DNA of 64,000 bases from Epiperipatus broadwayi. Its lineage: Eukaryota; Onychophora; Udeonychophora; Euonychophora; Peripatidae. The stretch lies in the NCBI GenBank assembly GCA_028023455.1, contig JAQFVV010006271.1, forward strand, positions 1,984,987 through 2,048,986, given 5' to 3'. Shown in pieces: positions 37,661 to 51,846 of this stretch (position 1 is the stretch's first letter; each line of letters opens with the position of its first letter). The translations under genes and the position numbers were made by a program. The notes under the pieces are model-generated. The model was not told the origin of the DNA, did not search any database, and saw only the letters and a list, made by a program, of their open reading frames with translations.

Positions 37661-38656
37661 CCAAATGCAAAAACAGCAAATTAGGAGATGCAAAACTATC
37701 ATACTCTCTCTTTTAAAAAATCTAATAACTCTTAATATTTTAAACGTCATGATACAAAAGAGTTAGGTTATTTTGAAATCTTTTACCACATTTTCAAAAT
37801 ACCAGCAAATCTTATAATTATTATGATTATTGTTCTGTAATGATCAGATTTAATATAATGTTCTTTTTTATAAAATTAACATACGTATTTTTTTATTTTT
37901 GCCACATAACTGTTTTAAAATAATTTCATACCTATTCTTTTATTTTTGTCACGTAACTGTTTTAAAATAATTTGATCTTAAATTATGTTAATCATTTTTA
38001 AAATAATCTTATAAGTAAATAAATCTCAAGATTCTTTATGATGAATTATCTCATAACCACTAATTTTGCTCTCTTTATTTTTTGAAAACCTAGCAAGAAT
38101 GTGATCATAATAAAACAATAATAGCAATAAGATATGATCTCACCCTTAGGGTAATATCTTATTGAATTAAACAATGATAAAATTTACAATTAATATTAAA
38201 CATAAAAAAACTTAAATTTAAAAATAATGATTCAGCACTAGGATAACATTCATGATATAAGTAAAAAAGGAATATTATGGCTACCTAAAATATTACACCA
38301 ATAGGTTTTCTCTTAATCTTTCTACTAAAATAACATCAATAAATCTTATTATCTTCAAATGATGGTGAATAAAGTCAAATGATTTTCCAACACTAATAAA
38401 ATTAACTAGATTTTATACCAATGAAATAAAATGATTTTATTATTTTTAATGAAATAAAATAATATTTGTCAATATATGAGATCCAAACACTATACAGACA
38501 GATTGGGTATGCAACTTTCAAAAGTTATCTTAACATCAGAAATATAATTTTTTTAAATAGAATGACTTTCATAATATATTTCTTTATATTCATGTACTTA
38601 TAATTTATCAACAAACAAATACAATTGTTTGGTAAATATTGTTACATTTCTGAAAG

Positions 38657-39769
38657 ATATAGATCAGAGGTGGCCAAAATTTTAGACATTGAAAGTGACT
38701 TTTTTAGTGAAAGGGTACCTGAGTGTGATTACATTATTTTCAGGGCTTTGAATTGGAAACCAGAAACAAAATGTTATTTTTGCTAAACGAAAACCAGAAC
38801 AAAAAAAAATAATGGTTCAAAGTCCTGTTTTTTTTAGAATGTACTTATGAATTGGTAGTTTTTCTTTATAAGGGCTTTTTAGGTACTCACAAATATTGGT
38901 GACATTTTTAGAAGACACAAACTGATGAATTTCTTTATAAGATATGAATTGTCAAAGACATTTTACCTCATCTCCCTCTAGTATTACAATTTGTCCATGT
39001 CATTTTATAAAATATTTATTAAATTACAATTATTACATTACCTATAAATAATTATTTTCTAGAGCTGGTCCTGAATTTTAAAAAAAAATCAAGAAAATAT
39101 AGAGAAAAAAAGGAAAATTGTTTTAAAAATGTATTAAAATAAATTAGATGCAAATTTTACAAAAAAAAATTACAAACTAAAAAAAAATAATTTTTTATTT
39201 TGATGACGCATTGTTAGAGAGAGAAAAATACATAATAAAAGTAATATTTTACAAAAGTCCTTATGTCTGTACCATGAAAAAGTCCTCATATTTTCTCTGC
39301 TAATGGTCTTTACATTAATCAATTCGTTTTTTGATTTGACATCTATTTTCTTTTGTAGATAGGAAAAAGTCCTGCTTCTTTTTAAATTTTGGGGATTATT
39401 TGCTAGCTAGATGAAGTGTTTTAAAAAGTTCAAAACTTCTTAGTTTTAAATCAGTTCATTAAAATCCTTGTTTCTCTAGGACAAATTATTTTCATTTTAA
39501 CTCTAGTGTTACACAAAAATAATTTAATTCTTTTCAGATTTTTCGAACTTGGATTAATTTTTGAGATCAACAATAACATTATATGTTATTTTAGATTTAA
39601 CTATTTTTAAACAAAAATAATTTAGAATTTTTTTTATTTTTATTTTGTATTATTTTTTATATTTAAATCAGCTCTGATTTTATCATTATAATTTGTTAAT
39701 GTTCATGTCAGCTTCACAGTTGACTTCCAGAGATCTTGCTGTCGATGTCTTGGCCACCCCTATCTAGAT
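38657..39769. mobile_element. hAT-like non-autonomous element (right arm copy)
   Basis: The ends are inverted: CAGAGGTGGCCAA (from 38665) and TTGGCCACCCCT (to 39761), a style typical of hAT termini. They are flanked by an imperfect 8-bp duplication, ATATAGAT (38657-38664) and ATCTAGAT (39762-39769), the size hAT transposases make. The ~1.1-kb interior is AT-rich with no transposase relic I can recognise. Confidence 0.6.
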
Positions 39770-41187
39770 GATAAAGGCAAATAGGCATGAATTAATAATA
39801 AAGATAATATTTATTAACATTAATAACATTTAATAAAGAAATATCAAGCTGTCTTGTAACTTATGGCTTACTAAAAATATTAAAATTCCCTAAAATGCAA
39901 TAAAAAATAATACAAAGAAAAATTATACATTGCAAGTTAAAAATAATAGCAATGACATCCAATGGTTAGCAAAACCTTCCATGGCTTCAATAATTTCAAT
40001 AAGTTCTCACATTCAATACACTATATTACAATTATAAAATCCCTGGGTGAAAATATTTAATACCTTAAGTAAAATATAATCTTACCCGTCCTTGGTTGGT
40101 GATAAATGCTGAAGATGTATACCAATTTATGTAGGTACATATATAATTATAAATTTAATTTTAATATTTTATTGGATTTAGAACATCTTGAGGTGCTAGC
40201 TAGGCACATCTACAAGACCTACATATCAAAACCCTCATATAAATGAGGTATGACAATGTATAAGTGGCATTTTACAGTATCTCCAAAATATAAAATGCCA
40301 GGATAAAGTCGTGATAGTTCACTACACAAGGCTTTAGATAAAATATACCAATAAGAAAATTAAAAAACAGGCAAAAATAAAATGATGGTAGGAACTCAAA
40401 GAAGCACCTATACATGAGGGCAATAATGAGTTGAAGACTTTTTAATCAAAAAATGAGAATGAACCATCAGAAGAAAATGTGTTTGCCTGAATAAAGCATT
40501 ATAATCTTGATATCACAAAAATAAATAATAAAACACACTGCCAAAAGATAATAAATTATAAGAGAGATAACACTACTATCTCCTAAAACAATAATAATTA
40601 AGTATTGTGTAAAACCAATAAAGCAATAAACATAGCAAAATATAACTAAATATAAAATTGTGGCATAATAATTAAATAATAAAATATACACCAGCTTTTG
40701 AATTCTTACAGCATTCACACACATTCAAAAATAACTTCAAAAGGTACAAGCATAATACATTTTAAAATATTTCTCTAGAAATATTCTGAGAACCTAAAAA
40801 ATACCTGTTAAATCATACATAAAATTACAAAAATGCATAGGAAATAAATATATGACATTTAAAAAAAGATAAATATTAAAATTAATATTTATATCCATTC
40901 CCAATAAAAGAAAAAAGACAGTTTTTCATCTTAATATACCATTGTGCTGGATAAAGTTAATAAGAGTTCTTGAATATCCTGCAGACTTTCCAGGATTTCA
41001 AGATAACAAATTAAATTAACACACGGCAATTAACAAAATATGAGTGATGCAAATACTTGAAGTCACTAACACAAAATATATGGCTGTGCAGGCTGGATAA
41101 GTATAATAACAAACATTTCTTATAGTACAATGTATAAAGAAACCACTAAACACATGATCAATATTTCTTATGCTTGCTCAAACTGTT

Positions 41188-41533
41188 AAAACAGGCAAAA
41201 ACTCTCCATACAGTAATGCCACTCAGTGCAAGCCAGAGTAATCAATGGATGTAAGAAGGTTTGTGCATAAAATCCCTATATAAGCTAATGAGCTTGAATA
41301 CTCAGTTTTGTAATTAAGTAGAGATAAAAAGTAGATGCTGGAGGAAGCTCTCGTGCAGTGCTCTCAGATCCAAGGCTCTTCACTAATGAGAGCCACAAGC
41401 TAGAAACTAATCTAGGGATATTGTATGAGTAGGCACTAGATAGAGATTTTATGCAGAAACCTTGTATTCATTGATTACTCTGGCTTGCACTGAATGGCAT
41501 TACTATATGGAGAGTTTTTACCTGTTTTAATGT
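41188..41533. mobile_element. Fold-back MITE, right arm copy
   Basis: Mirror of 25525-25881. Arms AACTCTCCATACAGTAATGC (about 41201) and its complement ending TATGGAGAGTTTTTACCTG (about 41503-41525). It is present in both arms, so it is older than the palindrome. Confidence 0.8.
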
Positions 41534-42594
41534 ATAAATAAACTTAGCAACTTTTTTTTTTAAAGCACTATTATTTACTGATGATTATAATGAAGAGTGA
41601 GTATTCGAGAATGGAGCACAATAAGGTTTGGAGCAATTTGAAATTAATATTTCTGGAGACTAGATCGAGCATAACAATAAATTAAATAATGAACTTGAAA
41701 AATTTGCATATTCAATAACATGAAGTTGAGATGTTGAAAATATATTTCGTTCTTTAAATTTAATGTCAAGACATTAAAATCATTTTAATAGTTATCATTT
41801 ATAATACCTGTCATTGAGAAAAAATTAACTTCCTGCAAATAATAGCAATTAATAAATGAATTATAATTTTTTTTAATAAAGCATTTAAAATAATTATACA
41901 TACTAAACCAATTTAAGTCTTTTGTTAGCAGTATGCTGATTAATATACATAAAGTCAAAGTTAAGTTTTATTTTTCATTCAAATATAAATATTCTATTAT
42001 GGCTGTCATCCACGCAAATTTCTTTAAATAATATAAATAAAATCTTTCCAATATCGAACTATTTTCTGGCAATAAATATAATCTTAAAGTGAAGCATTTT
42101 AAAAATTATTTTATTGTTTAACAGGTCCTGCAATTTTGGTTAAAAAGTCCTTATTCTATATAAAAATGAAATTATACCAAAAGAGAACACATTTAAAATA
42201 CAATAAAAATATTTAGCATACTTTAAATATAATGGTTGCATTTAAAATATTTTTAACATTATTAACAAATATCTTAAAAGTTTTAGCATATATTCTAGAA
42301 ATTATTTCTAAAATGAAGATTCTAATAGAATAAAGAAAATGAAATTAACAAAGTTTTTACAAAGCAGAGATAAATACTTTTGATTAAACTCAGTTCTTGC
42401 AATAGATTTCCAAGAAAACAATTCAATTTCTGAAACATTTTTGCAGAATTTCCCATAATGCAATTCTTGAAATTTAAAGTGCTGAAAAGTTTTCAGTTAT
42501 AAAAATAATCTGAATAAATATTTCTGCTTAACAATGCATATTATTATAATAAATAAAAATCATCTAAAAAGTTAAAACTTGAAAGTAGTATGAA

Positions 42595-42845
42595 AAGACT
42601 AGGTGTATAACAGTAAGAGAATAGATGTGTGTCAATGTGTGTATGCTAGTCTTACCACATCCAACTTTTATAAAGCAAGTCATGTGATTGAATTTGACTG
42701 ATATGATTGACAATTGAAATGTCTGTTCCAGATAACCCAATTAACAAAAGGTTAAAAGTTTTCTGATATCTGTTTAGAAAATTCTAAAAATAAGAGCAAT
42801 TAACATAATTCCAAAATTTTCTAGAATCAATCATCTAGACAGAGA
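42595..42845 (-). promoter_or_regulatory. Promoter-like cluster, right arm copy
   Basis: Mirror of 24195-24420, with the TATA-like and HSE-like motifs kept. No downstream gene on this strand. Weak evidence. Confidence 0.2.
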
Positions 42846-43162
42846 GTCAAAACAAATAATTTATTAACTATTATATCATATTTACAGAAAAACTAATACA
42901 TTTTTTATAATTAATTACATTTGTTATTATTCATGCATAATTTATATTTTAGAATAAAGCAATTGTTAATTTTAATATTGTCATTATTAAAACCATCATC
43001 ATTGCATATTTATCTTTTAAGATATTAGATTACACATAAATCTACATGGATTGGATACATCATTACTGTTACTGTTTCTATCCGAGATAAAAGGGTATAG
43101 GGTAATACGATAAAAGGGTATAGGGTAATACAGTGTACACAAAATTCCTTTTACACTAATTA

Positions 43163-43665
43163 TAGTAATAATAAAAAGTCAGATGTCACATGACTTATAT
43201 ATAGCTTGCAATTACCAATATGTAAACTTAAGAGCATGCTAATGCTCTAAACAAGCTTTTTTTATTATGATAAATGCTACTACAAGAGAAGGCATTCAAA
43301 TCATCTTTATCTTAGATTGTCCCCATCCCCAGACCGGTTTCGACCTATGGGTCTCTTCAGTGAGGAGTTGGGACATTAGATTCAAAAAACCAACTCAAGC
43401 TAAGCATTTATCTAAAAGATAATTCTCAAGAAGATCTAAACCTTTAGACATCTGCATGTCTTTAAAGTCAGCTCTCCAACTGAAAAAATTATATGGGCCT
43501 GAACTTAATTCAGATACTCCATATATTAATAGGCTTAGCCATTTAATTTAGCCAAAGCCCCAACAGCAAAATAATAATAGTAATAATAAAAAGTCAGATG
43601 TTACATGACTTATATATAGCTTGCAATTACCAATATGTAAACTTAAGAGCATGCTAACGCTCTAA
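43163..43665. mobile_element. Direct-repeat-flanked unit, right arm copy
   Basis: Mirror of 23359-23865: the ~88-bp direct repeats lie at about 43163-43250 and 43576-43665, with the GACCGGTTTCGACC core between them. Confidence 0.5.
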
Positions 43666-43937
43666 GTTAATGAATAAACTTTATAACCATACATTTACTT
43701 TATGAATTGATTCATAACCTGAGATAAACCATTAGTTAATATTATTTTTAAAACTGCTAACCTTAAATTCAACACAGATTAATTTATATTTAATTATTTG
43801 AGTAAACAATTTATTAAAAAATATTTACTTAAAATATATTAAGAGTAGTAGCACAAAATACTTGAGAAATTTATTTGTCAGATTTTATATATTATTAAAA
43901 TATCAAATAGTCTTAACATTTATTTTATGTGAAAATA

Positions 43938-43939
<2 letters not shown>

Positions 43940-43993
<54 letters not shown>
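43940..43993. repeat. (AT)n microsatellite
   Basis: About 27 AT units. The Ile-Tyr run in the frame 43862-44071 is read from it and is not a protein. Confidence 0.95.
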
Positions 43994-43996
<3 letters not shown>

Positions 43997-46900
43997 TTGC
44001 AAGTTACTCTGGTAAGACACTTCCACATAGAACATTGGTCTCAACCATTTATCTTTTGTTCTTATTTATAGCAAAATCTTGAGAACCTCATTATCATTAT
44101 TGCTTTATAGTTAGAACTTAGCTTTCAAAAGTGTACTCTTAAGAGATTTTATTTGGGGGGGGGGTCATCCAATCCCCTTTTAGATTATAATATATACATA
44201 AACTTTGCCTCCAAATATTGAGCTCTATCGCTTTTAGTATCCACTGGCATCAAATGATTGGATTTCCACTTCAACTAACTCAAATTCATCTAAACAGTGT
44301 AGTTTAACATCTATTTATATAACTAATCTCTTGCCATATTAATTTATTTACTATGACTTGTCTTGGTTTTTTGACTCTTTGAATTAATGAAATTAGACAC
44401 ACACAAATAATATAAATTGCAATTACAATTTTTTTTTTTTTTTATTTAAATAATAGTCCAACTTTAAAAGTACATTCAGTTTAAAAAATTGAAATTCACA
44501 CATGAAATGTTTTTGCATAAATTATGAAAATAAAGGAAAATAATTTTAGTATGCAGACTTTAAAAAGTAATTTCGCAAATATCCAATCTGATCCTATATA
44601 TTAATGACAACACCTATTTTCCAAAACCCGAATATAAGATATGAATGAAAAATATATTTTTATTTACACTTCCAACTTGTTCTCCTCATAAATAACCTTT
44701 ATATCAAAACCAATATCAAATGTAATCATGATTTCTTTAAAATATTTCATTCATCTTAATTACAACAGCAAATATGATTTAAAGTCAATAAAGTGCACAT
44801 CTAATTCACAAATCGATGAATTAGCTGTTTAAATTGTATGACACATTTACATACATGTTTAAATAAAAGATATCAATACTATAATTTTCATATTACAATA
44901 CTATATTATTTTGGATTAATGAAACATTTTTAAACCTATATAACGAGTTATATATGTTATTTATTTATATAGTGCTATGTTTTTAATAATAATTAGGAAT
45001 CACTTTACTACATATGCATAGCACACACATAAACAGTCTATTATTTTATTTCTTGTTTGATTTTGCTCTTTCAACTTTTAGCTCTTTTCCGGTTTGGTTC
45101 AATTATATAATGTTATCTTCATATAATTTATTTTACTAATAGTTTAAAAATTCTAGAGTATTATATGAATAGCATATTAAAATATATTTAGCTATTGCTT
45201 TGAAAACAATTCAGCCAAATTACTATTACTGAAAAAAATGATTTCAGATTGTAATGCCCATTTCTAATTGATTCAATATTTAAATTATATCATAGCTAAA
45301 ATTCATCTATAAAAGACATTAAAAATCCTCTAAAATTATTAATATCTAAATATAAAGGCCCATATTATATAAAATATAAAAAAATAATGTTTATAAGCAA
45401 AAATATAATTGACTTCAGAAAAAACTGTCAAAAGATCCTTACAGCAGAAAACTAAAGCTGTATCACTAGGTTTACTAAAAAGATAAATAGGTTTAAAGTG
45501 TATTTCCAGATTTGTTTTCCCTCATGCTAATAGGTAAACCTGTACTTATTAAGACTGTGAGTTAGCTGGGTTAGTTATTAAAGTAATCCTTTTTAAAAAA
45601 AAATTTATGACAAGAGTTACCCTAAGTCAGTGTTAAATATTCACCAATGTTTTTATTAATGTATATCAGTTTTAAATTGTATAAAAAAATATGCAATCCT
45701 AAAATATTGAATTAATTTTTATTCTTCAATTTAGCACATGAAAAATAAAAAGTGTAACCTTTCCTTATTTTCTTAGTAAATAAAAATGAAATATTTAGTT
45801 TTAAATGTATTATCAATTTTTATCAAAAATATATTTTAAAGTGACTTATTTATATCAGAAGTAAAATATTAAAAGATATAAATTGTGAATGAATTAATGT
45901 TGATAAACTTTTTCATCTAAATAAACTATCTTATAAATGAGCTTTTTTAGTCTCTTCATAAAATAGCATCAGTTATTTCTATTACAGTAAGCAATGATGA
46001 GAACTTGTTTACATGTAGATAATCCAACACACTTTTTTTCTTTTGCCAGTTTACCTTTTATGGCTTAATACTTTTTAAATTATGATAACAAATATTTAAG
46101 AAATACAAAAAATATATGATCAGCAATAAATTTAATCAATTTCTACTTTCTAAAATTGTTAATTTGTAAATTGACATACTTCTATGATTATAATTTAATT
46201 ATGAATTGGGCTTAAACTTGTATATGAAGTTGAGATGGTATAAATATAAGTTTAATGATAACTTGTAAAACACAAATATTATTAAGCTATTTAAAAAACT
46301 AATGGATGATATTATTTAAAATAAAGTTTCAAATTATGCAATATTGAGAGCAAATATTTAATAAATATTTGGTAATGTTATGAAACAATCTTCATTTTCA
46401 CATATCACATTCTATTATATAAATCTCAAAAAATTATATATTTTTCATAAAATATGTAAAACTACCAAAACTTGTAGTGTTTAATTCATTTATATAAATT
46501 ATATATATTAATTGTACACAATAGATAGTATCAAATATGTGGTGGTTAACCTTAACTGTTGAATTCTAAAAAAAAATCATTTTAGAAATATAAAAGCATT
46601 TTAATTAATTTTAAAAATATATGAATCTTTTTAATTCAAAAAAGGAATAAATTTGACTGGCCTCATATTAGAAACAATGTGGCAAACAAAAAAAAAACTA
46701 CTGAAACAAAAGTAACATTATATAACAATAAAACACTTATTGGTTAGCGATGAATCATAACAATTTTATTTATAAAAAAACAATCTTATTTTATATTTAT
46801 TTACTTGCAATACACTTAACTAGATTTACTGCATAAAAATGATAGCACAAAATAGACATTCTTGGTATTTGTCTTGATTACAAAAATAATTTCTTTTATT

Positions 46901-47189
46901 TATTTAGCACAATATTTTTTATTATGCACATATCAATTATTCATAAACAATATAGAGGAATATTTAATGAAGTATTACTATTAAGATAAATGCAATACTG
47001 CCTTTATTAAATTGTGTGAAATTTGACAAAATAAATCATATCTTTAAACTCAATTTCTGAAGCAAATAAATGTAGCAACTATGGATAGGTCTGAATCTAT
47101 TGATGAGACTCCATATACAATGGGGTGCCCCCCCCCCCATTTTATAATGTGTATTTATTTTTAGGTGATACAAATTAAATCTTCTTAAA

Positions 47190-48127
47190 GGTACTGACCA
47201 TTTGATACAAAGCACTGGTTTAAAATTTTCTCACTTTGCAAAGCAATCCTCAAACTTTTTCAAAATAATGCTTACATCGTTTTTTCCAGTTATTCCACAT
47301 CCATAAAATTTTTCCTTTGAGGCATACTTTCATTATAGGAAATATAAAGAAGTAACAGAAAGCAAAATCATGTGAATATGGCAGATAGATGTCTGGTCAT
47401 GCTGTTTATTTACAAATTATTTCATACTCAAAGCTTTGCAGACAGGTGTATTGTCATGCTGAAGCCACCACTGCCTTGTTTTGCCACAAGTCAGGACTTT
47501 TTGTTTCACCACATCACACAAACATTCACAACTTTCAGGTACAATATCTGGTTAATAGTTTTACTGTTAGAAATGAATTTCTCAATGAATAATGCTGTTT
47601 GCATAAAAAAATCAGAATTGTCTTGACATTGGATTTTACTCACACTTTTTTTTTTGAGATGATAAATTTGGAGTTTTCCATTCAATAGACTGCTGTTTCT
47701 TCTCTGGTTTCTAGGCATAGTATCAGCTTTTGCCCAAATAATGATCTTTGAAAAAAGTTTCAGGGTTAATTTCCAAGTGTTCTTTTAATTCATGACATGA
47801 ATTTACTCAGGACTGCTTTTGATCAGTCTTGAAAATGCAAAGCACAGTTTTTGCTGCAACTCTTTTCACTTGCAACTCATCATTCAAAATTCATTGGCAT
47901 GAACTCCAAGACACAAGTTCGACAATTGTTCTGTGTGAGTGGTTGAAATCTGCCCTAATCAACATTTGTCTACAAGTAATAACTGATCTTTATTGAAGTG
48001 GGAAAACCAATTGTAAATTTGTTTTCTCCTGAACAGCTTTCTTGTAAGCTATTTGAAGCATTGCAACAGTGTTCCCTAACAGAAAACAAAATTTCACAAC
48101 CAAATATAGTTCTAAGTTTTTAACCAT
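47190..48127 (-). pseudogene. Decayed mariner-family transposase (right arm)
   Basis: Mirror copy of 18847-19830 on the minus strand, start ATG at 48127-48125. The same N-terminal helix-turn-helix blocks and later broken catalytic blocks are visible. Breaks partly differ from the left copy, which shows independent decay after duplication. The open plus-strand frames at 47372-47626 are antisense shadows. Confidence 0.78.
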
Positions 48128-49172
48128 CACAAAAATAGATGACTAAAAAGCACTTAATAAAATAATTTACATTGTACCATGAGTTCACATGATGATGCTG
48201 ATCATCAGAATGATACATAAAAGATCACAAAAGGCAGTGCCAGAACCATGTACTATGAGTCCAATCAGAAAATGATTCAGATTGTTTTTGGGTATCCTTC
48301 CTCATAGTGTGTATTTATAACTGAATCCCTTTGCTTTAGGATTTAGGCCTAAAAATTGTTTAGTTTTATAAGAATGTCATAATTTATTTGTATGACAGAA
48401 ATCATGATTAAATATGAGCTGAAATAATATTTCGGATTAGTACTAAGTCTGATTTATTTTAAAAAAATGTATACATTTTTTTGTAAAGCAACTATCTGCT
48501 CGAGGAATAGGTAATAAGAAACAAAGCAACTGGCAAGGTGGATTACAAATGTGCATTTGTCTTACATAATTATATGTAAACATTAGAATATTTGTTTCCC
48601 TATCAAAATAAAATAGCTGCAAATTTTCTAGTAAAATGTCTAGTGTTAACAAGATATTATTGAATCCATTCCGCATATAAGCCAGATAAATGATTCAGCT
48701 TCATATCTTATTTTAAAAATAATTTTATTAAAGTTAATTCTCATGCCTTATTTAGATTATCTGTAATTGTTATAATTTTCTTTTATCAAGTCAAAGCCTT
48801 TTCAATTATTTAATAAAAGAATGGTGAACAAAAATAGGACTCATCAACTTTTTCAATTTCTGAATAATGTTGGTTCAATGGTTTTCCTTTATTATTTCTA
48901 ACTTTTAATAATAATAAAAAAATAGATAGAAATTACTGAACAGTAATGGACAATATACAGGACTGAATATGAACCAACTATTTGAAATAAAAATCCTGAT
49001 TGCCAAAGAAATTTGAAATTTATTCAGCTTGAATTTGAGCCCAACTAACAAATGACAGTTATATTGTTTAGTAATTATATAATTTCAAATAGAAGTTTTG
49101 TTAACTGTATTAAAATCCTGACAAATTTTATTAATCATCTGTTAGATACTTTATTTAAAAAAGATTAAGATA

Positions 49173-51058
49173 TCAAATGCAGTGAATAGGAATCATAAGA
49201 GTAATGTAATCAGTGAAATGACTTGCTTCATGATTTTCTAAAATGCTTTTATCTGTATTTTCATAATCACATAAGTAACACTTAACCTCTTCAGAATTGA
49301 CATAATAATTTTCTCCAATCAATTTTCTTTCTTTATTGAGTTCTAACTTCACGAAAGACTGACTCATATAAATACTTTTTGCATGATTTTCAGAAGTAAA
49401 TTCCCTACTACTATGATAATCACTCAATTCAAAATGTCAATTATTTTCTTCTGCATGAATTCTTTCATGTAATTTTAACTGACTTTTTTGAGCAGCCTTG
49501 TAATTACATAATTTATAGTAAAAAGATATTTCGCCTTCATAAATATTCTCATGCATTTCCAAATTATTTTCTTGAGTGATCTCATAATCACAGATTTTTC
49601 TGATGAAAACTTTGTTTTTTATATAAATTTGTTTATCCATAGTACTAGAATAATAAAGCAAAGAATTAAAAAAAGGTATTTCACCTAAATGAACAATTTT
49701 ATGTATTTTTAAAATATTTTTCCCATTTGTTGTGAAATCACACAAATTGCATTTAAAAGATTTTTCTCTTATATGAATTCTTTCATCTCGTTTTAAAAAA
49801 CTTTCTTTTACAGCTTGATAATTGTATAAATTGTTATGTAATGGTTTATTTACTGTGTGCTGATATTCATGCAATTTGATAATACTTTTTGCATAAGTCT
49901 TGAAATTGCACAAAGAACACTGATAACACTTTCCTTCTGTATGAGTTCTTTCATGTATTTTTAGTTGCCTTTTTACACTACTTTTATAATGACATAAATT
50001 ACAATGATACAGTTTCTCTCCTGTATGTTTTGTTACATTCACATAGACTGCATTGGTAAGATTGATTTCCCATGCAAGATCTTTCATGTGAATATAAATT
50101 ACTTTTTTCAGCAATTCTGAAATTACAAAAGCCATATAAAAACGTTTTTTCTCCTGTATGTGTTCTTATATGTCTTTCTAACATAGATTTTGACGAAAAT
50201 TGAAAGAAAAAGGTTTTTCTCCAAAATAAATATTTTTATGTATTTTTAAGATATTTTTTCTGGCCCTTGTAAAATAACACAAGTTGCATTTAACATTTTT
50301 TTCTCTTATATGAATTTTTGCATTTTGTTTTAAAATACTTTTTGTTACAGCTTGATAATTGCATAAGTTGCACTGTAATGGTGTGTCTCCTGTATGCTGA
50401 TATACATGTAATTCTAAGCTATTTTTAGATGAGTTTTGAAATTGCACAATGAACATTGATAAGGTTTTTCTTCGCTATGAGTTCTTTCATGTATTTCAAA
50501 AGAATGTTTTGCAGTAGTTTCATAATCACAGACTGCATTGGAATGATTTATCACCTGTATGAGCCCTTTCATGCCTATTTAATCATATTTTCTAGTTGTG
50601 AATTACAATGGCTGCAATAAAACCGTTTTTCTCCAGTATGTGTTCTTTCATGTCTTTCTAATTTAGATTTTGAATAAGCCATATATTTACAAAAATTGCA
50701 AGAAAAATCATTTTTTCCTGCATGAATTCTTTTATGTATTTTTAAAATATACTTTTGAGCAGTTTTGTAATCACATTCATTGCAATAGAAATATTTGTCT
50801 TTCATACAAGTTCTTTTATGATTTCTTAAATCTCCTTTCCAAAAAGTCTTGTAATTACAGTGAACAGAAAAATGGTTTTCTTTCTCTATGACACCTATTT
50901 TCATGTTCTACTAATTGGGTATTTTTAATTGTCTTATAATTACAACAAAATGCAGTGAAAAATATTTTCTTTTGAAGTATTTGTTTGAGTATTATTATTG
51001 TCACAATAATTGAAATTGAACACTGTTTCTTCTGTGTAAATATTTTTAGCCATTTCAC
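49173..51058 (-). pseudogene. Decayed C2H2 zinc-finger array
   Basis: Minus-strand relic of a poly-zinc-finger protein, probably a DNA-binding nuclear protein when intact. About fifteen finger remnants occur in at least five frame pieces (50855-51058, 50575-50904, 50178-50456, 49999-50184, 49437-50135, plus 49173-49427). Good fingers have the pattern CNLC..K..LKIHERTH with HTGEK-type linkers, such as YHCNLCHYKSSVKRQLKIH and FYCNECDYKTAQKYILKIH. Others have lost Cys or His (HNNLYNYQ.., FNSLLYYS..). Frameshifts between pieces and missing ligands argue for a pseudogene; unremoved sequencing indels are a weaker alternative. It ends only ~45 bp outside the right palindrome arm. The left counterpart, if any, would lie in the N gap. 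Confidence 0.85.
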
Positions 51059-51846
51059 ACATTTTACAATAAGTCAGCTATTGGCTTTAAAAACTCAAAA
51101 AGTATATATTTTGTCCATCAAATATTTAACCACAAAATCTGGATGAGAAAAACTATTCTTACATAATATATAATGTATAATTATAAAATATTTAAAAATA
51201 TAATTTCTCTTATCAATTTTCTTAAACTGCTCAAAAGGTTGGTCATTTAGTAATTCATTTCTGTTTATATTTTCTTTTATAGCAAATTTGTCTGTAGAAA
51301 ATATTTTATCTTATTTAAAGACGTAAAATTATTTTGTAACTCTATGTTTTCTCACAGGTACACTGGTAATTACTCTGTTTCTCGTAAAAAAAAAAATAGT
51401 TATAACATTTAGAACCATGTAGTATTATATCAACAAAAAAATATATTTTCAAAAACAGCTTATACAAATTTAACATTTGAAATTAAATATGAACATTGTC
51501 TAATAGAATTTAAAGAAATTTTATAAAATAAAAATAAAATTAACTTTGTTTTCAAATTCAATTATTATTCTTGCTTTATAATATAAAGCAGAATCTGAAA
51601 CAAATTGAGTTTGGGTCTAAAAATCTTTACTTTTCTAGTCCATTATTCGACTACAGCAATCAAATGCAAAAATCAGTAAAAGTTTATAAACCTTTTTTTT
51701 TTTAAATTTATTTTATATTTTTATAGCTTTAATTTTCAATTTTAAAATATCATTACAAAATAACAGTAAGATATCTTATCAGAAGACATTTTTTCACAAA
51801 TTATAGCATACTTGTAAATATAATTTCATCATGAATTCACTAATGC
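51059..51846. other. No feature recognised
   Basis: AT-rich spacer between the zinc-finger relic and module A'. It may hold the lost 5' end of the zinc-finger gene, but I see no further finger. Confidence 0.5.

Larger units (their letters stand above)
37661..49128 (-). repeat. Module C, right palindrome arm
   Basis: Inverted counterpart of 17849-29539; the listed elements occur in mirror order. The last alignable base is limited by the gap on the other side, so the arm may extend further. No gene visible outside the mobile-element relics. The frames at 40467-40724 and 43862-44071 are not conserved as frames in the left arm. Confidence 0.93.

Noticed and set aside
43862-44071. Ile-Tyr-rich small protein
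   Set aside because: Read through an (AT)n tract; the other arm has a different tract length and no such frame.
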